The translations under genes were made by a program, and so were the position numbers. The notes under the pieces were generated by a model that saw only the letters and a program-made list of their open reading frames with translations, had not been told where the DNA came from and did not search any database. A stretch of DNA of 64,000 nucleotides from Cephalopachus bancanus (lineage: Eukaryota > Chordata > Mammalia > Primates > Tarsiidae), in assembly GCA_027257055.1 (NCBI GenBank), contig JAPVLO010000621.1, positions 186,001 through 250,000 of the forward strand, given 5' to 3'. Shown here one piece after another: positions 63,688-64,000 of this stretch (its first letter is position 1; each line of letters starts with the position of its first letter).

Positions 63688-64000
63688 CATGGCGAGGTGG
63701 CAGGGAGGGAGGCTGATTTTCAAGGCAATAATGTTTGATCTGTATCTCCTGCAGGGTGGAGGTGGCCACAGGTGACTTTGCCCTGAGGACACACCTGAGG
63801 GGCAGAGGAGCGTTCTCTGGGTGCTGTGCCAGCCCCCTCCTGAGCAGACGTCATGATAAGAGATGCCTCAACACTCCCAGCCACCTCACGGGAAAGATAT
63901 CACGGTGATAATCTCATTGCACAGGTGGGGAAACTGAACCTGATGGGTGGTGTCTGCCCAAGGTCAGGCAGCTGATAATAAGTCCCTCCAGGAATTCCCC
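63688..64000. other. Non-repetitive sequence to the window end
   Basis: 63910-63985 is MIR-like ('CAGGTGGGGAAACTGA', 'CCCAAGGTCAGGCAGCTGAT'). There is no homeobox exon here. In human, TPRX2 lies downstream of CRX, so a paralogue may follow beyond the window. Confidence 0.5.

Noticed and set aside
63688..64000. Possible first exon of TPRX2 at the window end
   Set aside because: There is no homeobox wording and no MQDP-like start; the sequence looks MIR-derived.

Overview
This is mammalian, specifically primate, nuclear DNA. Alu-type SINEs cover much of it, with L1, L2, MIR, MER5-like and mariner-like relics between them, and it holds two spliced PRD-class homeobox genes. Many of the SINEs belong to a young, homogeneous subfamily that differs from human Alus: right arm 'GAGTTGGAGTCTCACTCTG..', 'TTGATTTATTGTAGAGATGAGG' in the linker, and 'GGATTACAGGCTGAGCCACCGA' at the left-arm end. 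I read this as a strepsirrhine primate, more likely a loris or galago than a lemur. That species call is an inference. The gene order TPRX1(-) then CRX(+) is that of human chromosome 19q13.33.

Layout. 1-6.7 kb: SINE/L1 mosaic. 7.1-9.9 kb: TPRX1 on the minus strand, three coding exons, 505 residues predicted. 9.9-28.2 kb: intergenic, mostly SINE and L1, with some single-copy islands. 28.2-28.5 kb: probable CRX promoter and non-coding exon 1. 28.5-41.5 kb: CRX intron 1. 41.5-46.2 kb: CRX coding exons 2-4, an intact 299-residue protein. 46.2 to about 49.5 kb: CRX 3' UTR or downstream sequence. 49.5-64 kb: SINE/L1 mosaic with a mariner relic and an interrupted MER5-like element.

Biology. CRX is the photoreceptor/pineal transcription factor. 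TPRX1 is a fast-evolving homeobox gene derived from an ancient CRX duplication and is active in early embryos. Both encode K50 homeodomains split by an intron at the same place, between homeodomain residues 46 and 47, which shows their common origin in the sequence itself.

The most unusual observations are structural. (1) An inverted duplication of about 1 kb (23.96-25.02 kb against 29.50-31.04 kb) brackets the CRX promoter and exon 1. (2) A dispersed local module occurs at 4.55, 19.62 and 54.87 kb, and two copies carry a CTCF-like motif. (3) A 120-bp segment lies in inverted orientation inside an Alu (2.06 and 4.03 kb). (4) TPRX1 has a 108-bp higher-order coding repeat. (5) A tetranucleotide array of about 1.3 kb ends some 75 bp before the last CRX exon. 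I found no prokaryotic-type system, CRISPR array or RNA gene.
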